Part shown: positions 8,550-19,832 of the stretch, piece after piece | How the letters are laid out: each line of letters starts with the position of its first letter | How positions within the stretch are numbered: the first letter of the stretch is position 1 | Program-made: the position numbers and the translations under genes | The notes under the pieces: generated by a model | What the model saw: the letters and a program-made list of their open reading frames with translations, nothing else | Databases searched by the model: none | What the model was told of the DNA's origin: nothing | Assembly (NCBI GenBank): GCA_965246805.1 | Contig: CBDFFO010000003.1 | Location: 1-64,000 of the forward strand | Source of the DNA: Schlegelella_A sp965246805 | GTDB lineage: Bacteria > Pseudomonadota > Gammaproteobacteria > Burkholderiales > Burkholderiaceae_C | Length of the DNA stretch: 64,000 nt | Direction: 5' to 3'

Positions 8550-9572
8550 ATGCCGACCGCGACCCCGACCCAGCTGCTGTCGCCCGAAGAGATCGCCGTT
8601 CGGGCCGGCCACCAGATCCCGTTCCTGCAGGTGCCCGAACGCAGCACCGTGTTCGCCGAGCGCGCGATGCGCGTGCGCCAGCGCGCGGCCGATCACCCGA
8701 TGCGCGATTTCCTGCTGTTCGCAGCCGGGTTGATGTCGGCGCAGCACGACGCGCTGCAGCGCTACCGGGCGATCCCGCTGCCCGACGCGGCGGCTCTCGA
8801 TGCGGCGTCGCGCGCGGGCATGGCGCCGCTGCCGGCGCTGCTGTGGCCGCGCGACGCGGCGTGGCGTGCCGATTACCGTGCATTCGTCCGGAGCCTGCTG
8901 CCCGGGCTCTCGAAGGGTCGCGAGGGTGACGACAAGGCGCGCATCGAACAGCTGCGGCACGCGAGCGATGCCTGGCTCGAGCAGCAGGCCGATCGCCTGC
9001 TCGGCGGCGCGATGCTCGGCCTCGACATGGCCGCCGCGCCGTTCATCGCCGCTGCGTTGCAGACGCAGTGGGTGCACCTCGTGATCGCAACCGCAGCCGC
9101 GCGTGGCAGCGACCGCCTCGCCCCGTTCGGCCGCACCGATGACGCGACGCGTTGCCCGTGCTGCGCGAGCCTGCCGACCGCGAGCGTCTCGCGCATCGGC
9201 GCCGAGCAGGCGGGGCATCGCTACCTGCACTGCTCGTTGTGCTCGACGCAGTGGCACATGGTGCGCATCAAGTGCACGCGCTGCCAGAGCACGGCTGGCA
9301 TCCATTACCAATCGCTGCGGCCGGCCGGCGAAGAGACAATCGCTGCCAGCGAAGCGAAAGCGGTCGTCGAGGCCGAGACGTGCGACACCTGCGGCCATTA
9401 CCTGAAGATCGTGCACATGGAGCGCGACGCGAACGTGGAACCGGTGGCTGACGATCTCGCGACCCTGACGCTCGACCTGCTGGTCTCGGAAGCCCGCTTC
9501 GAACGGCACGGCGTGAACCTGATGCTGCTGTTCGGCGACCCGGACGCCACAAGCGACCCCGCGGGCCCCTGA
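8550..9572 (+). CDS. fdhE: Formate dehydrogenase assembly protein FdhE
   Basis: Cytoplasmic, iron-binding accessory protein required for assembly of respiratory formate dehydrogenases before Tat export. The 340 residues are slightly longer than E. coli FdhE (309). The C-terminal half has the family rubredoxin-like cysteine pairs: CPCC at about residue 199, CSLC with QWHMVRIKC, CTRC and CDTCGHYLKI, followed by VADDLATLTLDL. I chose the ATG at 8550 (MPTATPTQLL), since the frame extension to 8463 runs through the repeat. Its TGA overlaps the selA ATG (TGATG), so fdhE and selA are coupled. Confidence 0.93.
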   Translation: MPTATPTQLLSPEEIAVRAGHQIPFLQVPERSTVFAERAMRVRQRAADHPMRDFLLFAAGLMSAQHDALQRYRAIPLPDAAALDAASRAGMAPLPALLWPRDAAWRADYRAFVRSLLPGLSKGREGDDKARIEQLRHASDAWLEQQADRLLGGAMLGLDMAAAPFIAAALQTQWVHLVIATAAARGSDRLAPFGRTDDATRCPCCASLPTASVSRIGAEQAGHRYLHCSLCSTQWHMVRIKCTRCQSTAGIHYQSLRPAGEETIAASEAKAVVEAETCDTCGHYLKIVHMERDANVEPVADDLATLTLDLLVSEARFERHGVNLMLLFGDPDATSDPAGP

Positions 9573-11023
9573 TGGCATCGCCTGAAGAGTCCGTGGTTCA
9601 CGGCTCGAAGGCCCGGCCCGCGGATCTGCCTTCGGTCGACAAGCTGCTGCGCGGCAGAGCGGTACAGGCGTTGGTGGCCGAGCACGGCCACACGCTGGTG
9701 GCGCAGCAAGCGCGCGCGTTGCTGGAATCGATGCGGACCGAGGCCCTGGCGGGCACGCTCGCCATCGAGTGCGTGAGCGATCAGGAGATCGGTGGCGCGT
9801 TGCGGGCGCGGGTCGACGCGCGCCTCGCGCCGCGCCTCACGCCGGTGCTGAACCTCACTGGCACCGTCATCCACACCAACCTCGGCCGTTCGGTGCTCGC
9901 GAGCGCCGCGCTCGAACGGCTGATGACGTTGATGGCGCAGCCGAACAATCTCGAGTACGACCTCGCGAGCGGGCGCCGCGGCGAGCGCGACTCTGTCGTC
10001 GAGGAGCTGCTCTGCACGTTGACCGGCGCCGAGGCCGCGACCGTCGTCAACAACTGCGCGGCCGCGGTGCTGCTGACGATCGCCGCGCTCGCGCGCGACC
10101 GCGAGGTGATCGTCTCGCGTGGCGAACTGGTCGAGATCGGCGGCGCGTTCCGCATGCCCGACGTGATGGCGAGCGCCGGCGCGAAGATGGTCGAGGTCGG
10201 CACCACGAACCGCACGCATCCGCGCGACTACGAAAACGCGATCAATGCGCGCACGGCGCTGCTGATGAAGGTACACACCAGCAACTACGCGGTCGAGGGC
10301 TTCACGGCCGCGGTCGACGAGAAGACCCTGGCCTCGATCGCGCATGCGCGAGGGCTGCCGCTTGCGACCGACCTCGGCAGCGGCGCGCTGATCGACCTAT
10401 CGCTGCACGGCCTGCCGCGCGAACCGATGGCGCAGACGCTCATCACCGATGGCGCAGACGTCGTGATGTTCTCGGGCGACAAGCTGCTCGGAGGCCCGCA
10501 GGCGGGCCTCATCGTCGGCAACCGCCAGGCGATCGAAGCGATCCGCCATTTCCCGATGAAGCGGGCGCTGCGCATCAGCAAGCTGCCGCTCGCGGCGCTC
10601 GAAGCGACCTTGCAGCTCTACCTGCGGCCCGAGCGTCTGGCGGCCGACTTGCCGACCTTGCGCCTCTTGACGCGGCCCTTCGAGGCGATCCATGCGATGG
10701 CCGGGTCGCTGCTCCCGGCCGTCGCGTCGGCGGTCGCGCCGCGCTTCGAGGTCGCGATCGTCGGCCTGAAGAGCCAGATCGGGTCCGGCTCGTTGCCGGT
10801 CGACCGACTGCCCTCGGCCGGCTTCGCGATCACGCCGAGCGGCACGTCGAATAAAGGCATCGGCAGCGCGCTCGAGGCGTTGAGCGTCGCGTTGCGCTCA
10901 TTGCCGTTGCCGGTGCTCGGCCGCATCGCCGAAGACCGTCTGCTGCTCGACCTGCGGTGCCTCGAATCGAGCGATGCCTTTATCGCCCAGCTGCCCGCGT
11001 TGCGCGAGGCCTTGCGCACATGA
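9572..11023 (+). CDS. selA: L-seryl-tRNA(Sec) selenium transferase SelA
   Basis: Converts seryl-tRNA(Sec) to selenocysteinyl-tRNA(Sec) using selenophosphate, in the cytoplasm. The protein is 483 residues. The fold-type I PLP site is clear: SGDKLLGGPQAG places the Schiff-base lysine at residue 304 (295 in E. coli). Other family segments are LNLTGTVIHTNLGRS and TNRTHPRDYENAI. It starts with ATG at 9572, sharing one base with the fdhE stop, and its TGA at 11021-11023 overlaps an ATG at 11020 that opens a six-codon frame leading to selB. Its substrate tRNA (selC) is encoded 2.1 kb downstream. Confidence 0.97.
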   Translation: MASPEESVVHGSKARPADLPSVDKLLRGRAVQALVAEHGHTLVAQQARALLESMRTEALAGTLAIECVSDQEIGGALRARVDARLAPRLTPVLNLTGTVIHTNLGRSVLASAALERLMTLMAQPNNLEYDLASGRRGERDSVVEELLCTLTGAEAATVVNNCAAAVLLTIAALARDREVIVSRGELVEIGGAFRMPDVMASAGAKMVEVGTTNRTHPRDYENAINARTALLMKVHTSNYAVEGFTAAVDEKTLASIAHARGLPLATDLGSGALIDLSLHGLPREPMAQTLITDGADVVMFSGDKLLGGPQAGLIVGNRQAIEAIRHFPMKRALRISKLPLAALEATLQLYLRPERLAADLPTLRLLTRPFEAIHAMAGSLLPAVASAVAPRFEVAIVGLKSQIGSGSLPVDRLPSAGFAITPSGTSNKGIGSALEALSVALRSLPLPVLGRIAEDRLLLDLRCLESSDAFIAQLPALREALRT

Positions 11024-11036
11024 TCGTCGACAAGAA

Positions 11037-11046
<10 letters not shown>
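11020..11046 (+). promoter_or_regulatory. selA-selB junction: duplicated start region with six-codon coupling frame
   Basis: The decamer ATGATCGTCG occurs twice, at 11020-11029 and 11037-11046. The first copy overlaps the selA TGA (ATGA) and opens a frame of six codons (M-I-V-D-K-K) whose own TGA (11038-11040) overlaps the selB ATG at 11037. This forms a chain of two ATGA overlaps. An AAGAA stretch before selB is the only Shine-Dalgarno-like element. Coupled translation is an inference. Confidence 0.6.
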
Positions 11047-13103
<2,057 letters not shown>

Positions 13104-13137
13104 AGGCCGGAAGAACCATGACACGACAACGATCAAC

Positions 13138-13230
13138 GGAGGGGAAACGTCCCTGGTGGGACGGCCGGGCTTCAAACCCGGTGGGTGGCGCCACGCGTCG
13201 CCGGGTGGGTTCGACTCCCATTCCCCTCCG
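13138..13230 (+). tRNA. selC: tRNA-Sec (anticodon UCA)
   Basis: A 93-base tRNA with the special features of bacterial tRNA-Sec: an 8-bp acceptor stem (GGAGGGGA 13138-13145 with TCCCCTCC 13222-13229), a 6-bp D stem (CGTCCC/GGGACG), an anticodon arm CCGGG-CTTCAAA-CCCGG with anticodon TCA, a long variable arm, and a T arm TGGG-TTCGACT-CCCA. The discriminator is G13230. The following bases are CCG, so the 3' CCA is not fully encoded and would need CCA-adding enzyme. It lies between selB and the gcvH-like gene, same strand. Confidence 0.97.
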
Positions 13231-13248
13231 CCGTCGCGGGCCCGCGCG

Positions 13249-13674
13249 ATGAACGAAGCCGCCTTTCCGGCCGACCTGCTCTACCTCGTCGAACACGACG
13301 TGTGGGCACGTGTGCACGACGACGGCAGCGCGACGGTCGGCATCACCGCAATCGGCATCCGGCTTGCGGGCGAGATCTACATGTGTCGGGCCAAGCCGGT
13401 CGGTTCGGTGATCGAGCAAGGTCGCTCGGTCGGCGTGGTCGAGCTCGCGAAGGCGATCGTGTCGGTGAAGTCCGCGGTCAGCGGAACACTTGTCGAGACG
13501 AATCCGCTGCTCGAGGCCACGCCCGAACTCGTGAACCGCGATCCGTACGGCGACGGCTGGGTTGCGAAGATCGCGCTCGTGAACTTCGAACGCGATCGCA
13601 CGCGATTGGTGGGTGGCGAGCAGGTGCCGCTCGAGATGCAGCGACACTGGCAGGCGATGAAAGCCGCCGAATGA
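13249..13674 (+). CDS. GcvH-like lipoyl carrier protein
   Basis: A 141-residue protein with the fold signature of glycine cleavage H protein: a hydrophobic beta-rich N-terminus (HDVWARVHDDGSATVGIT), then VGVVELAKAIVSVKSAVSG, where the lysine at residue 68 aligns with the lipoylated lysine of GcvH, and a NRDPYGDGWVAKI segment as in H proteins. It is not the usual GcvH: the canonical ESVKA is ELAKA, and no gcvT or gcvP is nearby. It starts 19 bases after tRNA-Sec and shares an ATGA with the DsrE-like gene. H-like proteins beside sulfurtransferases are known from lipoate-linked sulfur metabolism; a role in the formate dehydrogenase/selenium island is only inferred from position. Confidence 0.8.
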   Translation: MNEAAFPADLLYLVEHDVWARVHDDGSATVGITAIGIRLAGEIYMCRAKPVGSVIEQGRSVGVVELAKAIVSVKSAVSGTLVETNPLLEATPELVNRDPYGDGWVAKIALVNFERDRTRLVGGEQVPLEMQRHWQAMKAAE

Positions 13675-14105
13675 ACGCCACCGCATCCGCCACCAGCGCT
13701 GCCGAGCCTGGCCCTGGCCACGTTGCGCACCCGGCTGCGGGCCTGGCCATCCTGTTGTGGGCGAGCGACCCCGCCCAGCCGCATCGGCTGATGACGCCGT
13801 TCTTCCACGCCGCCGCCGCGGCCGCGTTCGATCTGCCGGTCGAGATCTACTTCAGCGCGCGCAGCGTGAAGCTGCTCGAGCCTGGCGTGGCCGCGGCACT
13901 GCTCGCGTCCGATCACCCGAAGACCGTGTACGACGCGATGCGTGAAGCGGTCGACCACGGCGCCATGCTGTTCGCCTGCAGCGACGCCCTCGCCGCCAAT
14001 GGCCTCGCCGGCGCCGAGCTCATCGCCGAATGCACGCACCGCGGCGGCGCGGTGCAGTTCGTGGCCCGTGCAATGGACCTGCGCTGGCGCACGCTGGTGT
14101 TCTAA
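13671..14105 (+). CDS. DsrE/TusD-like sulfurtransferase family protein
   Basis: A 144-residue protein of the DsrE fold. Recognisable parts are the first beta strand (LAILLWASDP), VEIYFSARSVKLLEPG, and FACSDALAANGL, which puts a cysteine (residue 103) where DsrE/TusD carry the persulfide-bearing cysteine; a second cysteine is at 121. It overlaps the GcvH-like gene by four bases (ATGA), so the two are probably made together. It is the last gene of the formate dehydrogenase/sel series and converges on apbC. A persulfide carrier could in principle serve molybdenum cofactor sulfuration or selenium handling, but nothing in the sequence decides this. Confidence 0.72.
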   Translation: MNATASATSAAEPGPGHVAHPAAGLAILLWASDPAQPHRLMTPFFHAAAAAAFDLPVEIYFSARSVKLLEPGVAAALLASDHPKTVYDAMREAVDHGAMLFACSDALAANGLAGAELIAECTHRGGAVQFVARAMDLRWRTLVF

Positions 14106-14205
14106 CGCGAAGGTTTTTGCCAGGCGCCGAATCCGATCGATACCTAGCGCCCGCGCGTCGCGTCGCGACGCCGACTCGAACGATGATTTGGGTGTGGCAC
14201 CGCGA

Positions 14206-15312
14206 TCACGTGTCCTTCGAAATCGTGATGCTGGGAAACTTCGACGAGAAGTCTTTCGCGCGCTGCGCGATCTTCACCGCCACCTGCCGCGCGACGCTCT
14301 TGTAGAGACCGGCGATCTCGCCGTCGGGATCGCTCGCGACGGTCGGGTTGCCGGCGTCGGCCTGCACCCGGATCGACAGGTTGAGCGGCAACGCGCCCAG
14401 ATAGTCCATCTTGTATTCGGCCGCGAGCCGCTTGCCCCCCTCCTCGCCGAAGATGTGCTCGACGTGACCGCAGTTCTCGCACACGTGCACCGCCATGTTC
14501 TCGACGATGCCGAGGATCGGCACGCCGACCTTCTCGAACATCTTGATGCCCTTTTTCGCATCGAGGAGCGCGATGTCCTGCGGCGTCGTCACGATCACCG
14601 CGCCCGTCAGCGGCACGCGCTGCGCGAGGGTGAGCTGGATGTCGCCGGTGCCGGGCGGCATGTCGACGATGAGGTAGTCGAGATCGCCCCAGTTGGTTTG
14701 CCGCAAGAGCTGCTCGAGCGCCTGCGTCGCCATCGGTCCGCGCCACACCATCGGGTTGTCGGCCTCGATCAGGAAGCCGATCGACATGACCTGTACGCCG
14801 TGGTTCTCGAGCGGCTCCATGGTCTTGCCGTCGCGCGAATCGGGCTTGCCGGAGAGGCCCATCATCATCGGCTGGCTCGGGCCGTAGATGTCGGCATCGA
14901 GGATGCCGACCTTCGCGCCTTCGGCGGCGAGCGCGAGCGCGAGGTTGGCTGCGGTCGTGCTCTTGCCGACACCGCCCTTGCCCGACGCGACGGCGACGAT
15001 GTTCTTCACGTTCGGCAACAGCTGCACGCCGCGCTGCACCGCGTGTGCGACGACGCGCGAGCTCATGCCGATGCTGACGTTGGCCACGCCGTCGACCGAC
15101 CGTGCCGCGTCGATCAGCAGCTGGCGCAGCGCGTCGAAGCGGCTCTTCGCGGGATAGCCGAGTTCGACGTCGAAGGCGACGTTGCCGCCATCGATGCGCA
15201 TGTTGCGAAGCTGTTTGGTGGAGACGAAGTCGAGCCCGGTCTGGGGATCGACGACGGCTCGCAACGCGGTGAGCAGGGCGGTTTCTTGGATGGGCATGGG
15301 CGAGCTGTTCAT
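14206..15312 (-). CDS. apbC: Iron-sulfur cluster carrier ATPase ApbC/Mrp
   Basis: A 368-residue P-loop ATPase that binds and transfers Fe-S clusters in the cytoplasm. It has an N-terminal DUF59/MIP18-like domain (residues 1-90), the deviant Walker A GKGGVGKST, the segment DADIYGPSQPMMMG, DMPPGTGD and a C-terminal CENCG pair that bridges the cluster at the dimer interface. Two ATGs are possible, 15312 (MNSSPMPI) and 15297; I give the longer, as neither has a good Shine-Dalgarno. It is divergent from metG with about 150 bases between, a neighbourhood conserved in proteobacteria. Its cluster-transfer role could support the Fe-S-rich formate dehydrogenase nearby. Confidence 0.93.
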   Translation of the reverse strand: MNSSPMPIQETALLTALRAVVDPQTGLDFVSTKQLRNMRIDGGNVAFDVELGYPAKSRFDALRQLLIDAARSVDGVANVSIGMSSRVVAHAVQRGVQLLPNVKNIVAVASGKGGVGKSTTAANLALALAAEGAKVGILDADIYGPSQPMMMGLSGKPDSRDGKTMEPLENHGVQVMSIGFLIEADNPMVWRGPMATQALEQLLRQTNWGDLDYLIVDMPPGTGDIQLTLAQRVPLTGAVIVTTPQDIALLDAKKGIKMFEKVGVPILGIVENMAVHVCENCGHVEHIFGEEGGKRLAAEYKMDYLGALPLNLSIRVQADAGNPTVASDPDGEIAGLYKSVARQVAVKIAQRAKDFSSKFPSITISKDT

Positions 15313-15390
15313 ACGTGAAGCACCACCGGGCATTCTCCACCGGCCCGAAGATGATGGACGAGGCGCTCGTCGAGCAAGCTCCAACGGTCC

Positions 15391-15410
15391 CCTCTCCCGA
15401 GGGGAGAGAG
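15391..15410. repeat. CCCTCTCCC-type interspersed hairpin, copy 2
   Basis: A seven-base stem CTCTCCC (15392-15398) / GGGAGAG (15402-15408) with a GAG loop, in the divergent promoter region between apbC and metG. Same type as the copies near 8450 and 25570. It lies about 60 bases upstream of metG and could affect either promoter. Confidence 0.6.
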
Positions 15411-15466
15411 GGAGCCGCCCGGCAGTGCGCCCCCTCCTAGAATCACGGCCTAACCCCGAATCCCCC

Positions 15467-17695
<2,229 letters not shown>

Positions 17696-17712
17696 GACGA
17701 TTGGAGAGACGC

Positions 17713-18687
17713 ATGGACGAGATCACGATCCCGCCGTTCTCCGTGCCGCCCGATCAGCGCCGCTGCGGCGGCTTCGTGCTGACCGGCACGCCGCCGGTGG
17801 AACCGGTTTCGACCGGGGTCGACATCGTGCGCGATTTCGACGACGACACCTGGGGCAGCCATGGCGCGACGCGTGATGTGGAAGCCGTCGTCGAAGGTGG
17901 GTCGGTGCTGCGCTTTTCGAAGCTCGCATTCGCGCTCACAAGCGATGAGCAGAGGTTTCTCGATCCGCGCTGGGCCGACGCCGACGCGAAGAATGTCTCG
18001 GTGCGCTGGCCCGGCGGCGAGTTGCGCGGCGCTGTCGGCGCCGCGGTCGACCTCGCCGCCCTGAAAGCGATGATCGTGCGCTACGCCGAGACCAGCGAAG
18101 CCTTAGCGCTGCGGCTCTTTCCGCATTACCGCGGCACTTTGAAGCGCGGCAACACGTCGTTCCGTCCGCTCGACGTGGCGGCCCGGGAAACCAGTTGGCG
18201 ACAGGACGACACGCGGCTGCACGTCGATGCCTTTCCGTCGAACCCGATGCAGGGCACGCGGCTGCTGCGGGTGTTCAGCAACGTCAACCCGGGCACAACG
18301 CCGCGTCGCTGGCGCGTCGGCGAGCCGTTCGAAGCGCACGCGCGCCGCTATCTAGCGAAGATCGTCAAGCCTATTCCCGCATCGGCATGGCTGCTCGAGA
18401 CGCTGCACATCACCAAGCGCCGCCGCACCGAATACGACCACGTGATGCTGCAATTGCACGACCTCGCGAAGGCCGACTCCGCGTTCCAGCGTGAGAGCCC
18501 GCAGGCCGATGTCGATTTCGGGCCTGGCACCACGTGGGTCGTGTTGAGCGACCAGGTCCTGCACGCGGCGATGGGCGGCCAGCACATGTTGGAGCAAACG
18601 TTCTACCTCGAGCCCGAAGCGCAACAAGACCCGTCGCTTTCACCACTGCGCACGCTCGAACGGCTGCTCGATCGGCCGTTGCGCTGA
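17713..18687 (+). CDS. kdoO: Kdo 3-hydroxylase (Fe(II)/2-oxoglutarate dioxygenase)
   Basis: A 324-residue member of the Kdo_hydroxy family, which hydroxylates Kdo in the lipid A inner core to give Ko, a modification known from Burkholderia and Yersinia. The non-haem iron site is visible: H170 and D172 in the HVDAF motif, followed by SNPMQGTRLLRVFSNVNP, with a distal histidine near residue 284 (QVLHAAMGGQ). The N-terminus lacks a signal peptide, so it acts on the cytoplasmic side. A GGAGAG at 17703-17708 precedes the ATG. It follows metG by 17 bases and may share its transcript. The assignment rests on family resemblance from memory. Confidence 0.85.
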   Translation: MDEITIPPFSVPPDQRRCGGFVLTGTPPVEPVSTGVDIVRDFDDDTWGSHGATRDVEAVVEGGSVLRFSKLAFALTSDEQRFLDPRWADADAKNVSVRWPGGELRGAVGAAVDLAALKAMIVRYAETSEALALRLFPHYRGTLKRGNTSFRPLDVAARETSWRQDDTRLHVDAFPSNPMQGTRLLRVFSNVNPGTTPRRWRVGEPFEAHARRYLAKIVKPIPASAWLLETLHITKRRRTEYDHVMLQLHDLAKADSAFQRESPQADVDFGPGTTWVVLSDQVLHAAMGGQHMLEQTFYLEPEAQQDPSLSPLRTLERLLDRPLR

Positions 18688-18759
18688 GCCGTTCGGCCAG
18701 GCGCCAGTAAACTCGCCCTTCGCGTCGGCAGTCGGCGGCGCGCTTCACATCGGATACCC

Positions 18760-18963
18760 ATGCCCTTTTTCTGGAAGCCGTACAAGTCGGACATCACGGC
18801 GTTCATCGAAGAGATGAAGGCGAAGCGGCCGAGCCTCGAAGACGAGCAGCGCCTCGGCCGCGCGCGGCTCTGGGATCGCCGCATCGACGCCTCGGTGCAG
18901 GCCGAGTTCGACGACGCGCGCGTCCCGCAGGCGCCCTACGTGTACCAGACCAAGGTGCGCTGA
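18760..18963 (+). CDS. DUF3460 family protein
   Basis: A 67-residue protein of a small betaproteobacterial family of unknown function. It starts MPFFWKPYKSDITAFIEEMK and ends PYVYQTKVR, with a charged helical middle (LEDEQRLGRARLWDRR). The length and the aromatic N-terminus match the family well. It stands directly before scpA (18 bases), an arrangement typical of Burkholderiales, so the two are likely co-expressed. Confidence 0.88.
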   Translation: MPFFWKPYKSDITAFIEEMKAKRPSLEDEQRLGRARLWDRRIDASVQAEFDDARVPQAPYVYQTKVR

Positions 18964-18980
18964 CCGCCGCTGTCTCGCTG

Positions 18981-19814
18981 GTGTCGAACCTCGCTGAACC
19001 CCTGGCCGAACACGCGGTCCCCGAAACCGTCGACGGCGTCGCCGTGGCACGCCTCTACGGCGAACCGCTGTTCGCGATGCCGACAGATCTGTACATCCCG
19101 CCCGATGCGCTCGAGGTCTTCCTCGAAGCCTTCGAAGGGCCGCTCGACCTGCTGCTCTACCTGATCCGTCGACAGAACTTCAACATCCTCGACATCCCGC
19201 TCGCGAGCGTGACGCGGCAATATCTCGCGTACGTCGAGCAGATCCGCAGCAGCAACCTCGAACTCGCGAGCGATTACCTGTTGATGGCCGCGATGCTGAT
19301 CGAGATCAAGTCGCGCATGCTGTTGCCGCCAAAGAAGACGGCCGACGGCAAGGAGATCGAAGACCCCCGCGCCGAGCTCGTGCGCCGCCTCGTCGAGTAC
19401 GAGCAGATGAAGCTCGCCGCGCTGCGCCTCGATGCGTTGCCGTTGATCGGCCGCGATTTCGTCGGCGCGCAGGTCACGGTCGACGAAGAGGGCTTCGTGC
19501 CGCTGCCCGACGTGTCGGTGTTCGATCTGCGCCAGGCGTGGCTCGACATTTTGAAGCGCGCGCAACTCACCGCCCACCACCTCATCACGCGCGAGCAGCT
19601 GAGCGTGCGCGAGCACATGAGTCTCATGCTGCGCTCGCTGCACGGGCGGCGCTTCGCGCTTTTCGAGGAACTCTTCGATGCACGACGCGGCCCGCAGGTG
19701 ATGATGGTCACCTTCATCGCGCTGCTTGAACTCGCGCGCGAGCACCTGATCGAGGTCACGCAGGCGGAGGCGTTCGCGCCGATCTACGTGCGGCTCGCCT
19801 ACCAGCCGACATGA
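18981..19814 (+). CDS. scpA: Segregation and condensation protein ScpA
   Basis: Kleisin subunit that bridges SMC heads in the chromosome condensation complex. The 277 residues contain the family core FEGPLDLLLYLIRRQNFNILDIPL (seen here from about residue 54), EQIRSSNLELASDYLLMAAMLIEIKSRMLLP, and a C-terminal winged-helix ending FIALLELAREHLIEVTQ. I use the GTG at 18981; the next in-frame ATG (19078) would remove the N-terminal extension normal in betaproteobacteria (ARLYGEPLFAMPTDLYIPP). No scpB or smc lies next to it. Confidence 0.93.
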   Translation: MSNLAEPLAEHAVPETVDGVAVARLYGEPLFAMPTDLYIPPDALEVFLEAFEGPLDLLLYLIRRQNFNILDIPLASVTRQYLAYVEQIRSSNLELASDYLLMAAMLIEIKSRMLLPPKKTADGKEIEDPRAELVRRLVEYEQMKLAALRLDALPLIGRDFVGAQVTVDEEGFVPLPDVSVFDLRQAWLDILKRAQLTAHHLITREQLSVREHMSLMLRSLHGRRFALFEELFDARRGPQVMMVTFIALLELAREHLIEVTQAEAFAPIYVRLAYQPT

Positions 19815-19832
19815 ACGGCCGGCAGGTGCCGG

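Noticed and set aside
14144..15340. Second long minus-strand frame within apbC and a plus-strand frame of 458 codons over the same stretch
   Set aside because: Both are shadows: the apbC frame carries all Walker and CxxC motifs, the others are arginine- or acidic-rich without domains.
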